From contig OY759271.1 in the NCBI GenBank assembly GCA_963662155.1, positions 227,001 through 291,000 of the forward strand: DNA of 64,000 bases. Direction: 5' to 3'. The position numbers and the translations under genes were made by a program. Source of the stretch: Lamellibrachia columna. Its lineage: Eukaryota; Annelida; Polychaeta; Sabellida; Siboglinidae. Shown in pieces: positions 12,986-24,121 of the stretch. The notes under the pieces are model-generated. The model ran no database searches. It saw only the letters and a list, made by a program, of their open reading frames with translations, and had not been told where the DNA came from. The stretch's first letter is position 1. Each line of letters opens with the position of its first letter.

Positions 12986-13755
12986 ATGCGCAGGGGGAAC
13001 TGACAGAGAAAACTCAAAGGAGTACTACTACAAATACACATCCAAAGAAATGTTCACCAATAATTTCAGACAATGAACTTAAATGTGTATGCTTAAATGC
13101 CAGGAGCATAGTAAATAAAAAAAGTGAGTTAGACATTATGGTAGCAGATATTGATCCTCATGTAATAGGCATCACAGAATCATGGGCAAATGAAGATATA
13201 GTAGATGCTGAGTTAGCACTGACAGGCTATGTAATGTTTAGGAAGGATAGACGAGAAAGAAGGGGAGGTGGAGTAATTTTGTATATTAAAGAATATATCC
13301 AAGCATATGAAATTACACTGAAAAGTGAAGCAGATAGTGTGGAAGCAATTTGGTGTAACATAGTTACCAGGAACTCAACATTAACAATAGGAGTAGTTTA
13401 TTGTAGTCCTAACATAGGACAAGAGGAAGATGTAAAATTACAAAAGGCGATAAGGGAGGTGAGCAAGGGAGAATGTGTTATAATGGGTGATTTTAATCAT
13501 GGCCATATACAATGGGAATCATTAGAGAGTGCTGGAGGTGACGACCATCAGTTTCTACTTCTAACACAGGATTGTTTCCTTACTCAACATGTCTTGGAAC
13601 CAACCAGAGGTGGGAATGTGTTAGATTTAATTTTGTCTTCTCAAAATGAATTTGTTGACAATGTTAAAGTACACGAACCTTTGGGTTCAAGTGACCATAA
13701 CCAAATCCATTTTAATATAAAAGTAAAAACAGGGAATACATATAAAAACAATTGA
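12982..13755 (+). CDS. ORF2 N-terminal part: endonuclease (EEP family)
   Basis: This encodes the nicking endonuclease that starts target-primed reverse transcription. The domain begins upstream of the first ATG (13138) with LNARS at 13093-13107. Numbered from Met 13138, it has ITESW with Glu14, GVVY with Tyr88, GDFN with Asp118 and Asn120, and SSDHN with Asp186 and His187. These are the usual catalytic and metal-binding positions of the exonuclease-endonuclease-phosphatase fold. No in-frame ATG lies between 12934 and 13138, so the Met at 13138 is inside the domain and is not a credible start; entry by frameshift from ORF1 is the best explanation I have. The frame ends in TGA at 13753-13755, and the reverse transcriptase continues in the next -1 frame, which probably reflects an indel. 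Confidence 0.8.
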   Translation, partial: LDAQGELTEKTQRSTTTNTHPKKCSPIISDNELKCVCLNARSIVNKKSELDIMVADIDPHVIGITESWANEDIVDAELALTGYVMFRKDRRERRGGGVILYIKEYIQAYEITLKSEADSVEAIWCNIVTRNSTLTIGVVYCSPNIGQEEDVKLQKAIREVSKGECVIMGDFNHGHIQWESLESAGGDDHQFLLLTQDCFLTQHVLEPTRGGNVLDLILSSQNEFVDNVKVHEPLGSSDHNQIHFNIKVKTGNTYKNN

Positions 13756-15830
13756 GGAGGAACTTCAACAAAGGCAAATATAAAGTGATGAGAACATATC
13801 TAGCAAATATAGATTGGAATAACTTGCTGAAGAACAAGACAGCAACAGAATGCTGGACTTGTTTAAAATATGAGATTGAGGGCATTATTGAGAAATTTAT
13901 TCCATTAAGAAAACAAGGGAAAAGATCCAGGAAAAAACACCTGTCAAAAGAAGCTATTAGAAAAATTGCTCACAAACAGATGCTGTGGAAAGTCTATAAA
14001 CACACTGGAAATGTAGAAGACTACACAAACTATAAAGAGGCACTTAACCTAGCTACAACTGAAATTAGAAAATCTAAAAGAACCTTTGAAAAAAAATTGG
14101 CAGGTAATATAAAAAATGACAGCAAGAGTTTCTATGCTTATGTAAGGAGTAAACAGAAAGTTCGAGATAAGGTCGGACCACTGGAAAACAACAGTGAAAA
14201 CATAATTTCAGATGGGTTCCAAATGGCAGAGGTCATGAATGAGTATTTTAGCTCAGTTTTTACCACAGTTCCATTGACTAAATTTGAGGGCAATAAATCA
14301 GAACATTTAGGGCAGTTATTTGTAACTCCTGAAATGATAGCAAAGAAAATTAAGATGATGAAAGATAATAAATCACCTGGAGTTGATGGGATACCACCAA
14401 AACTGCTAAAGGAAATTGTTGATCAAATTAGTACACCACTTGCAAACTTATTTAACTTGTCACTAGAAGAAGGAATAGTTCCTTCAGAATGGAAAGAAGC
14501 AAACATTACGCCGCTATTTAAGAAGGGATCGAGGAAGAAGCCAGAAAATTACAGACCAGTGAGTTTAACATCAGTTGTATGTAAATTACTCGAAACATTA
14601 ATTAGAGACCACATGGTGGAATTCCTCATAAAACATAAATTAATAAATACATCTCAACATGGATTCCTAAAAGCAAGGTCATGTCTAACCAATCTCTTAT
14701 GTTTTTTAGAAGAAATTACAAAGTGGGTAGATGACGGGTCACCAGTGGATGTTGTCTACTTAGATTTTCAGAAAGCTTTCGATAAAGTGCCACATCAAAG
14801 ATTGTTACTTAAACTAAAAGCCCATGGTATAGGCAATGATGTAATCAACTGGATAGAAAAGTGGCTTACACACAGAAGACAGAGAGTAATAGTAGATGGT
14901 AAGATTTCAAACTGGAAATCTGTTTTGAGTGGGGTACCACAGGGATCAGTGTTAGGGCCTATACTGTTTTTAATATATATAAATGATTTGGAGGATGACA
15001 TATCTAGCAAAGTACTCAAATTTGCAGATGACACAAAAGTATTCAGAAAGGTTACTAATGATACAGATAAACAAAGTTTACAGGATGATCTAGAAAAATT
15101 AGTTAAATGGTCAGAAAAATGGCAAATGTTATTAAATTTTGGGAAGTGTAAATGTATACACATAGGACATGGAAATATGGACGAGGAATATAAAATGGGG
15201 GATGCTGTACTAGGTAGAACCACACAAGAAAAGGATTTAGGAGTAACATTTAATGCTGACATGAAAGTTTCAGAGCAATGTGGGATTGCTGCTTCGAAAG
15301 GAAATCAAATTCTAGGGCTAATTAGGAGAACTATCACGTATAAGGAGAAACATCTAATTGTACCCCTGTACAAAGCAATAGTTAGACCACATTTGGAATA
15401 TTGTATTCAAGCATGGAGGCCATATCGTAAAAAAGACATAGATAAGCTAGAAAGAATACAACGAAGAGCAACTAAGATGATTCCAGAATTAAGAGACCTT
15501 AGTTACGAAAGTCGCTTATTACAATGTGGTTTGACAACACTAGAGACCAGGAGACTAAGAGGAGACCAAATAGAAGTGTTTAAAATAGTGAACGGTTATG
15601 AGGATGTTGATAGGAATATGTTCTTCAAACTTAAAGAAGGCAGTAGAACCAGAGGACACAAAGCAGCATTAGTTAAGGAGCAGTGTAGGTTGGACATGAG
15701 AAAGTACTCTTTCTCACAGAGGGTGATAAATGAATGGAACAAACTGCCAAATGATTGTGTTAATGCTAGTAGTGTGAATATGTTTAAAAATAGAATTGAC
15801 AGATATCTGATAAGGGCGGGCTACACATAG
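13752..15830 (+). CDS. ORF2 C-terminal part: reverse transcriptase
   Basis: The 692-codon open frame makes cDNA from the element RNA at the nicked target. Counting from the codon at 13752, it shows DNKSPGVDGIP (205-215), the catalytic YLDFQKAFDKVPH (Asp338), GVPQGSVLGP (394-403) and FADD (424-427, Asp426-Asp427). A conserved C-terminal LINE region follows, with HLEYCIQAWRPYRKKDI and RRLRGDQIEVFKI. Sequence and domain order place it with CR1-group elements. The frame opens after TAA at 13743-13745, 13752 is TTG and the first ATG is 13788, so it lacks a start of its own. In an intact element it would be one polypeptide with the endonuclease. A net -1 frame change near 13746-13752 separates them. 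Confidence 0.93.
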   Translation: MRRNFNKGKYKVMRTYLANIDWNNLLKNKTATECWTCLKYEIEGIIEKFIPLRKQGKRSRKKHLSKEAIRKIAHKQMLWKVYKHTGNVEDYTNYKEALNLATTEIRKSKRTFEKKLAGNIKNDSKSFYAYVRSKQKVRDKVGPLENNSENIISDGFQMAEVMNEYFSSVFTTVPLTKFEGNKSEHLGQLFVTPEMIAKKIKMMKDNKSPGVDGIPPKLLKEIVDQISTPLANLFNLSLEEGIVPSEWKEANITPLFKKGSRKKPENYRPVSLTSVVCKLLETLIRDHMVEFLIKHKLINTSQHGFLKARSCLTNLLCFLEEITKWVDDGSPVDVVYLDFQKAFDKVPHQRLLLKLKAHGIGNDVINWIEKWLTHRRQRVIVDGKISNWKSVLSGVPQGSVLGPILFLIYINDLEDDISSKVLKFADDTKVFRKVTNDTDKQSLQDDLEKLVKWSEKWQMLLNFGKCKCIHIGHGNMDEEYKMGDAVLGRTTQEKDLGVTFNADMKVSEQCGIAASKGNQILGLIRRTITYKEKHLIVPLYKAIVRPHLEYCIQAWRPYRKKDIDKLERIQRRATKMIPELRDLSYESRLLQCGLTTLETRRLRGDQIEVFKIVNGYEDVDRNMFFKLKEGSRTRGHKAALVKEQCRLDMRKYSFSQRVINEWNKLPNDCVNASSVNMFKNRIDRYLIRAGYT

Positions 15831-15932
15831 ATGAGAAAATTGTTGGACTCTCGATAAGCCAATGGCTTCCTTGTCCACTTGCCATCTGGAACTTGTTGTT
15901 CGAGATGGCAATCTTGTTAAATCTTGTTAAAT
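15831..15932 (+). other. Retrotransposon 3' UTR with hairpin and tandem tail
   Basis: A segment containing ATTGTTGGACTCTCGATAAG (from 15838) and more after it is shared almost word for word with the second element copy. It is followed by an inverted repeat: TTGCCATCT (15879-15887), a 15-base loop, then AGATGGCAA (15903-15911). The end is about two and a half units of the decamer AAATCTTGTT (15911-15934) rather than poly(A). Short tandem tails and a 3' structure recognised by the reverse transcriptase are known for CR1/L2-type LINEs; for this copy that role is inferred. Confidence 0.75.
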
Positions 15933-15938
15933 CTATAT
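15933..15938 (+). repeat. Target-site duplication, right
   Basis: CTATAT matches 12354-12359. From here the monomer continues in register with GGTTCACTCATAATTTTTAC. Confidence 0.75.
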
Positions 15939-16800
15939 GGTTCACTCATAATTTTTACACTTTTGAAGTGGCACAAAACTGACTACAGATTCGTTTAACA
16001 TGACATCTTGTCTACAAAATATTACAAAGTTAGTTTGGTATATTTTGAAATCACTAGTCTGGGCTCAGCCCTGTATTTGCCCTCTCTTACAATGACAGCA
16101 GGCATTCTGCCTACGAAATCTCACCAAAAAACGCCCAAAATGGTCACTCATAATTTTTACACTTTTGAAGTGGCATCAAAACTGACTACAGATTATTGTA
16201 GCATTACATCTTGGCTACAAAATGTGACAAAGTCAGTTTGGTATGTTTTGAAATCACTAGTCTGGGCTTAGCCCTGTATTTGCCCTCTCTTACAATGACA
16301 GCAGGCATTTTGCCTATGAAATCTCACCAAAAAACGCCCAAAATTGTTCACTCAAAATTTTTACAGTTTTGAAGTGGTACCAAAACTGACTACAGATTCG
16401 TTTAACATGACATCTTGGCTACAAAATATGACAAAATCAATTTGGTATGTTTTGAAATCACAAGTCTTGGCTCAGCCCTGTATTTGCACTCTCTTACAAT
16501 GACAGCAGGCACTCTACCTATGAAATCTCACCAAAAAACGCCCTATATGGTTCACTCATAATTTTTACACTTTTGAAGTGGCACCAAAACTGACTAGAGA
16601 TTCTTGTAACATGACATCTTGGCTACAAAATGTGACAAAGTCAGTTTGGTATGTTTTGAAATCACTAGTCTGGGCTCAGCCCTGTATTTGCCCTCTCTTA
16701 CAATGACAGCAGGCATTCTGCCTATGAAATCTCACCAAAAAACGCCCAAAATTGTTCACTCATAATTTTTACACTTTTGAAGTGGCACCAAAACTGACTA

Positions 16801-19800
16801 CAGATTCCTGTAAAATGACATCTTGACTACAAAATATAATAAAGTCAGTTTGGTATGTTTTGAAATCACTAGTCTGGGCTCAGCCCTGTATTTGCACCCT
16901 CTTACAATGACAGCAGGCATTTTGCCTATGGAATCTCACCAAAAAACGCCCAATATGGTTCACTCATAATTTTTACAGTTTTGAAGTGGCACCAAAATTG
17001 ACTACAGATTCCTGTAAAATGACATATTGGCTACAAAATATGACAAAGTCAGTTTGGTATGTTTTGAAATCACTAGTCTGGGCTTAGCCTGGTATTTGCC
17101 CTCTCTTACAATGACAGCAGGCATTCTGCCTATGAAATCTCACCAAAAAACGCCCAAAATGGTCACTCATAATTTTTACACTTTTGAAGTGGCACCAAAA
17201 CTGACTACAGATTATTGTAGCATTACATCTTGGCTACAAAATGTGACAAAATCAGTTTGGTATGTTTTGAAATCACTAGTCTGGGCTTAGCCCTGTATTT
17301 GCCCTCTCTTACAATGACAGCAGGCATTTTGCCTATGAAATCTCACCAAAAAACGCCCAAAATTGTTCACTCAAATTTTTTACAGTTTTGAAGTGGTACC
17401 AAAACTGACTACAGATTCGTTTAACATGACATCTTGGCTACAAAATATGACAAAATCAATTTGGTATGTTTTGAAATCACAAGTCTGGGCTCAGCCCTGT
17501 ATTTGCCCTCTCTTACAATGACAGCAGGCATTCTGCCTATGAAATCTCACAAAAAAACGCCCAATATGGTTCACTCATAATTTTTACAGTTTTGAAGTGG
17601 CACCAAAACTGACTACAGATTCCTGTAAAATGACATATTGGCTACAAAATATAATAAAGTAAGTTTGGCATATTTTGAAATCACTAGTCTGGGCTCAGCC
17701 CTGAATTTGCCCTCTCTTTCAATGACAGAAGGCATTCTGCCTATGAAATCTCACCAAAAAACGCCCAATATGGTTCACTCATAATTTTTACACTTTTGAA
17801 GTGGCACCAAAACTGACTAAAGATTCTTGTAGCACGATATCTTGACTATAAAATATGACAAAGTCAGTTTGGTATGTTTTGAAATCACTAGTCTGGGCTC
17901 AGCCCTGTATTTGCACTCTCTTACAATGACAGCAGGCATTTTGCCTATGAAATCTCACCAAAAAACACCCAAAATGTTTCACTCATAATTTTTACAGTTT
18001 TGAAGTGGCACCAAAACTGACTATAGATTCCTGTAAAATTACATATTGGCTACAAAATATAATAAAGTAAGTTTGGCATGTTTTGAAATCACTAGTCTGG
18101 GCTCAGCCCTGAATTTGCCCTCTCTTACAATGACAGCAGGCATTCTGCCTATGAAATCTCACCAAAAAACGCGCAAAATGGTTCACTCATAATTTTTACA
18201 GTTTTGAAGTGGCACCAAAACTTACTACAGATTCTTGTAGCATGACATCTTGGCTACAAAATATTACAAAATCAGTTTGGTATGTTTTGAAATCACTAGT
18301 CTGGGCTCAGCCCTGTATTTGCCCTCTCTTACAATGACAGCAGGCATTCTGCCTATGCAATCTCACCAAAAAACGCCCTATATGGTTCACTCATAATTTT
18401 TACACTTTTGAAGTGGCACCAAAATTGACTACAGATTATTGTAGCATTACACCTTGGCTACAAAATGTGCAAAGTCAGTTTGGTATGTTTTGAAATCACT
18501 AGTCTGGGCTCAGCCCTGTATTTGCCCTCTCTTACAATGACAGCAGGCATTTTGCCTATGAAATCTCACCAAAAAACGCCCAATATGGTTCACTCATAAT
18601 TTTTACACTTTTGAAGTGGCACCAAAACTGACTACAGATTCCTGTAAAATGACATCTTGACTACAAAATATAATAAAGTCAGTTTGGTATGTTTTGAAAT
18701 CACTAGTCTGGGCTCAGCCCTGTATTTGCAATCTCTTACAATGACAGCAGGCATTTTGCCTATGGAATCTCACCAAAAAACGCCCAATATGGTTCACTCA
18801 TAATTTTTACAGTTTTGAAGTGGCACCAAAATTGACTACAGATTCCTGTAAAATGACATATTGGCTACAAAATATGACAAAGTCAGTTTGGTATGTTTTG
18901 AAATCACTAGTCTGGGCTTAGCCCTGTATTTGCCCTCTCTTACAATGACAGCAGGCATTCTGCCTATGAAATCTCACCAAAAAACGCCCAAAATGGTCAC
19001 TCATAATTTTTACACTTTTGAAGTGGCACCAAAACTGACTACAGATTATTGTAGCATTACATCTTGGCTACAAAATGTGACAAAATCAGTTTGGTATGTT
19101 TTGAAATCACTAGTCTGGGCTTAGCCCTGTATTTGCCCTCTCTTACAATGACAGCAGGCATTTTGCCTATGAAATCTCACCAAAAAACGCCCAAAATTGT
19201 TCACTCAAATTTTTTACAGTTTTGAAGTGGTACCAAAACTGACTACAGATTCGTTTAACATGACATCTTGGCTACAAAATATGACAAAATCAATTTGGTA
19301 TGTTTTGAAATCACAAGTCCGGGCTCAGCCCTGTATTTGCCCTCTCTTACAATGACAGCAGGCATTTTGCCTATGAAATCTCACCAAAAAACGCCCAAAA
19401 TTGTTCACTCAAATTTTTTACAGTTTTGAAGTGGTACCAAAACTGACTACAGATTCGTTTTACATGACATCTTGGCTACAAAATCAATTTGGTATGTTTT
19501 GAAATCACAAGTCTGGGCTCAGCCCTGTATTTGCCCTCTCTTACAATGACGGCAGGCATTCTGCCTATGAAATCTCACAAAAAAACGCCCAATATGGTTC
19601 ACTCATAATTTTTACAGTTTTGAAGTGGCACCAAAACTGACTACAGATTCCTGTAAAATGACATATTGGCTACAAAATATAATAAAGTAAGTTTGGCATG
19701 TTTTGAAATCACAAGTCTGGGCTCAGCCCTGTATTTGCCCTCTCTTACAATGACGGCAGGCATTCTGCCTATGAAATCTCACCAAAAAACGCCCAATATG

Positions 19801-20459
19801 GTTCACTCATAATTTTTACACTTTTGAAGTGGCACCAAAACTGACTAAAGATTCTTGTAGCACGATATATTGACTATAAAATATGACAAAGTCAGTTTGG
19901 TATGTTTTGAAATCACTAGTCTGGGCTCAGCCCTGTATTTGCACTCTCTTACAATGACAGCAGGCATTTTGCCTATGAAATCTCACCAAAAAAGAACCAA
20001 AATGTTTCACTCATAATTTTTACAGTTTTGAAGTGGCACCAAAACTGACTATAGATTCCTGTAAAATTACATATTGGCTACAAAATATAATAAAGTAAGT
20101 TTGGCATGTTTTGAAATCACTAGTCTGGGCTCAGCCCTGAATTTGCCCTCTCTTACAATGACAGCAGGCATTCTGCCTATGAAATCTCACCAAAAAACGC
20201 GCAAAATGGTTCACTCATAATTTTTACAGTTTTGAAGTGGCACCAAAACTTACTACAGATTCTTGTAGCATGACATCTTGGCTACAAAATATTACAAAAT
20301 CAGTTTGGTATGTTTTGAAATCACTAGTCTGGGCTCAGCCCTGTATTTGCCCTCTCTTACAATGACAGCAGGCATTTTGCCTATGCAATCTCACCAAAAA
20401 ACGCCCAATATGGTTCACTCATAATTTTTACACTTTTGAAGTGGCACAAAAACTGACTA
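16801..20459 (+). repeat. ~1.83-kb higher-order repeat (9 monomers), two units
   Basis: A marker monomer with GATTCCTGTAAAATGACATC and TTGACTACAAAATATAATAA recurs at 16801, 18635 and 20460, displacements of 1834 and 1825 bp (9 x 204 = 1836). Monomer variants between the markers follow the same order. A 10-bp loss near 19480 accounts for most of the shorter second spacing. Confidence 0.75.
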
Positions 20460-20689
20460 CAGATTCCTGTAAAATGACATCTTGACTACAAAATATAATA
20501 AAGTCAGTTTGGTATGTTTTGAAATCACTAGTCTGGGCTCAGCCCTGTATTTGCAATCTCTTACAATGACAGCAGGCATTTTGCCTATGGAATCTCACCA
20601 AAAAACGCCCAATATGGTTCACTCATAATTTTTACAGTTTTGAAGTGGCACCAAAATTGACTACAGATTCCTGTAAAATGACATATTGG

Positions 20690-23600
20690 CTACAAAATAT
20701 GACAAAGTCAGTTTAGTATGTTTTGAAATCACTAGTCTGGGCTTAGCCCTGTATTTGCCCTCTCTTACAATGACAGCAGGCATTCTGCCTATGAAATCTC
20801 ACCAAAAAACGCCCAAAATGGTCACTCATAATTTTTACACTTTTGAAGTGGCACCAAAACTGACTACAGATTATTGTAGCATTACATCTTGGCTACAAAA
20901 TGTGACAAAATCAGTTTGGTATGTTTTGAAATCACTAGTCTGGGCTTATCCCTGTATTTGCCCTCTCTTACAATGACAGCAGGCATTTTGCCTATGAAAT
21001 CTCACCAAAAAACGCCCAAAATTTTTCACTCAAATTTTTTACAGTTTTGAAGTGGTACCAAAACTGACTACAGATTCGTTTAACATGACATCTTGGCTAC
21101 AAAATATGACAAAATCAATTTGGTATGTTTTGAAATCACAAGTCTGGGCTCAGCCCTGAATTTGCCCTCTCTTACAATGACAGCAGGCATTCTGCCTATG
21201 AAATCTCACCAAAAAACGCCCAATATGGTTCACTCATAATTTTTACACTTTTGAAGTGCCACCAAAACTGACAAAAGATTCTTGTAGCACGATATCTTGA
21301 CTATAAAATATGACAAAGTCAGTTTGGTATGTTTTGAAATCACTAGTCTGGGCTCAGCCCTGTATTTGCACTCTCTTACAATGACAGCAGGCATTGTGCC
21401 TATGAAATCTCACCAAAAAACACCCAAAATGTTTCACTCATAATTTTTACAGTTTTGAAGTGGCACCAAAACTGACTATAGATTCCTGTAAAATTACATA
21501 TTGGCTACAAAATATAATAAAGTAAGTTTGGCATGTTTTGAAATCACTAGTCTGGGCTCAGCCCTGAATTTGCCCTCTCTTACAATGACAGCAGGCATTC
21601 TGCCTATGAAATCTCACCAAAAAACGCCCAATATGGTTCACTCATAATTTTTACACTTTTGAAGTGGCACCAAAATTGACTACAGATTTTTGTAGCACGA
21701 CATCTTGACTACAAAATATGACAAAGTCAGTTTGGTATGTTTTGAAATCACTAGTCTGGGCTCAGCCCTGTATTTGCACTCTCTTACAATGACAGCAGGC
21801 ATTTTGCCTATGAAATCTCACCAAAAAACGCCCAAAATGGTTCACTCATAATTTTTACAGTTTTGAAGTGGCACCAAAACTTACTACATATTCATGTAGC
21901 ATGACATCTTGGCTACAAAATATTACAAAATCAGTTTGGTATGTTTTGAAATCACTAGTCTGGGCTCAGCCCTGTATTTGCCCTCTCTTACAATGACAGC
22001 AGGCATTTTGCCTATGAAATCTCACCAAAAAACGCCCAAAATTGTTCACTCAAATTTTTTACAGTTTTGAAGTGGTACCAAAACTGACTACAGATTCGTT
22101 TAACATGACATCTTGGCTACAAAATATGACAAAATCAATTTGGTATGTTTTGAAATCACAAGTCTGGGCTCAGCCCTATATTTGCCCTCTCTTACAATGA
22201 CAGCAGGCATTTTGCCTATGAAATCTCACCAAAAAACGCCCAAAATTGTTCACTCAAATTTTTTACAGTTTTGAAGTGGTACCAAAACTGACTACAGATT
22301 CGTTTAACATGACATCTTGGCTACAAAATATGACAAAATCAATTTGGTATGTTTTGAAATCACAAGTCTGGGCTCAGCCCTGTATTTGCCCTCTCTTACA
22401 ATGACAGCAGGCATTCTGCCTATGAAATCTCACAAAAAAACGCCCAATATGGTTCACTCATAATTTTTACAGTTTTGAAGTGGCACCAAAACTGACTACA
22501 GATTCCTGTAAAATGACATATTGGCTACAAAATATAATAAAGTAAGTTTGGCATGTTTTGAAATCACTAGTCTGGGCTCAGCCCTGAATTTGCCCTCTCT
22601 TACAATGACAGAAGGCATTCTGCCTATGAAATCTCACCAAAAAACGCCCAATATGGGTCACTCATAATTTTTACACTTTTGAAGTGGCACCAAAACTGAC
22701 TAAAGATTCTTGTAGCACGATATATTGACTATAAAATATGACAAAGTCAGTTTGGTATGTTTTGAAATCACTAGTCTGGGCTCAGCCCTGTATTTGCACT
22801 CTCTTAAAATGACAGCAGGCATTTTGCCTATGAAATCTCACCAAAAAACACCAAAAATGTTTCACTCATAATTTTTACAGTTTTGAAGTGGCACCAAAAC
22901 TGACTATAGATTCCTGTAAAATTACATATTGGCTACAAAATATAATAAAGTAAGTTTGGTATGTTTTGAAATCACTAGTCTGGGCTCAGCCCTGTATTTG
23001 CCCTCTCTTACAATGACAGCAGGCATTTTGCCTATGCAATCTCACCAAAAAACGCCCAATATGGTTCACTCATAATTTTTACACTTTTGAAGTGGCACCA
23101 AAACTGACTACAGATTCCTGTAAAATGACATCTTGACTACAAAATATGACAAAGTCAGTTTAGTATGTTTTGAAATCACTAGTCTGGGCTTAGCCCTGTA
23201 TTTGCCCTCTCTTACAATGACAGCAGGCATTCTGCCTATGAAATCTCACCAAAAAACGCCCAAAATGGTCACTCATAATTTTTACACTTTTGAAGTGGCA
23301 CCAAAACTGACTACAGATTATTGTAGCATTACATCTTGGCTACAAAATGTGACAAAATCAGTTTGGTATGTTTTGAAATCACTAGTCTGGGCTTAGCCCT
23401 GTATTTGCCCTCTCTTACAATGACAGCAGGCATTTTGCCTATGAAATCTCACCAAAAAACGCCCAAAATTGTTCGCTCAAATTTTTTACAGTTTTGAAGT
23501 GGTACCAAAACTGACTACAGATTCGTTTAACATGACATCTTGGCTACAAAATATGACAAAATCAATTTGGTATGTTTTGAAATCACAAGTCTGGGCTCAG

Positions 23601-24121
23601 CCCTGAATTTGCCCTCTCTTACAATGACAGCAGGCATTCTGCCTATGAAATCTCACCAAAAAACGCCCAATATGGTTCACTCATAATTTTTACACTTTTG
23701 AAGTGGCACCAAAACTGACAAAAGATTCTTGTAGCACGATATCTTGACTATAAAATATGACAAAGTCAGTTTGGTATGTTTTGAAATCACTAGTCTGGGC
23801 TCAGCCCTGTATTTGCACTCTCTTACAATGACAGCAGGCATTGTGCCTATGAAATCTCACCAAAAAACACCCAAAATGTTTCACTCATAATTTTTACAGT
23901 TTTGAAGTGGCACCAAAACTGACTATAGATTCCTGTAAAATTACATATTGGCTACAAAATATAATAAAGTAAGTTTGGCATGTTTTGAAATCACTAGTCT
24001 GGGCTCAGCCCTGAATTTGCCCTCTCTTACAATGACAGCAGGCATTCTGCCTATGAAATCTCACCAAAAAACGCCCAATATGGTTCACTCATAATTTTTA
24101 CACTTTTGAAGTGGCACCAAA
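20690..24121 (+). repeat. 2447-bp duplication (12 monomers)
   Basis: 20690-21674 matches 23137-24121 at a constant 2447 bp. Shared rare variants are TCAGTTTAGTATG, CACAAGTCTGGG joined to CCCTGAATTTGCC, TGACAAAAGATTC, CACGATATCTTGACTATAAA and GCATTGTGCCTATG. The part between has its own mixture of monomers. Confidence 0.8.

Larger units (their letters stand above)
12360..15932 (+). mobile_element. CR1-like non-LTR retrotransposon, 5'-truncated
   Basis: A 3573-bp insertion interrupts one satellite monomer without loss of flanking sequence. It encodes, in order, an SGNH-hydrolase-type ORF1, an apurinic-like endonuclease region and a reverse transcriptase, followed by a 102-bp 3' UTR with a hairpin and a 10-bp tandem tail instead of poly(A). 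That order is known from CR1-group LINEs. The ORF1 frame is open to within a codon of the left junction (TAG at 12359-12361 spans it), so the N-terminal part of ORF1 and any 5' UTR and promoter are probably missing. Each coding segment is long and open. The element is not repeated in this window, unlike the satellite around it. Confidence 0.93.

Noticed and set aside
13743..13749. TAAAAAC as a second programmed frameshift site
   Set aside because: The first three bases are not identical, so P-site re-pairing would be poor. An ordinary indel is more likely; it is kept only as a point to check.
14795..15262. 155-codon minus-strand ORF inside the reverse transcriptase
   Set aside because: Antisense shadow of the reverse transcriptase catalytic region, with no features of its own.
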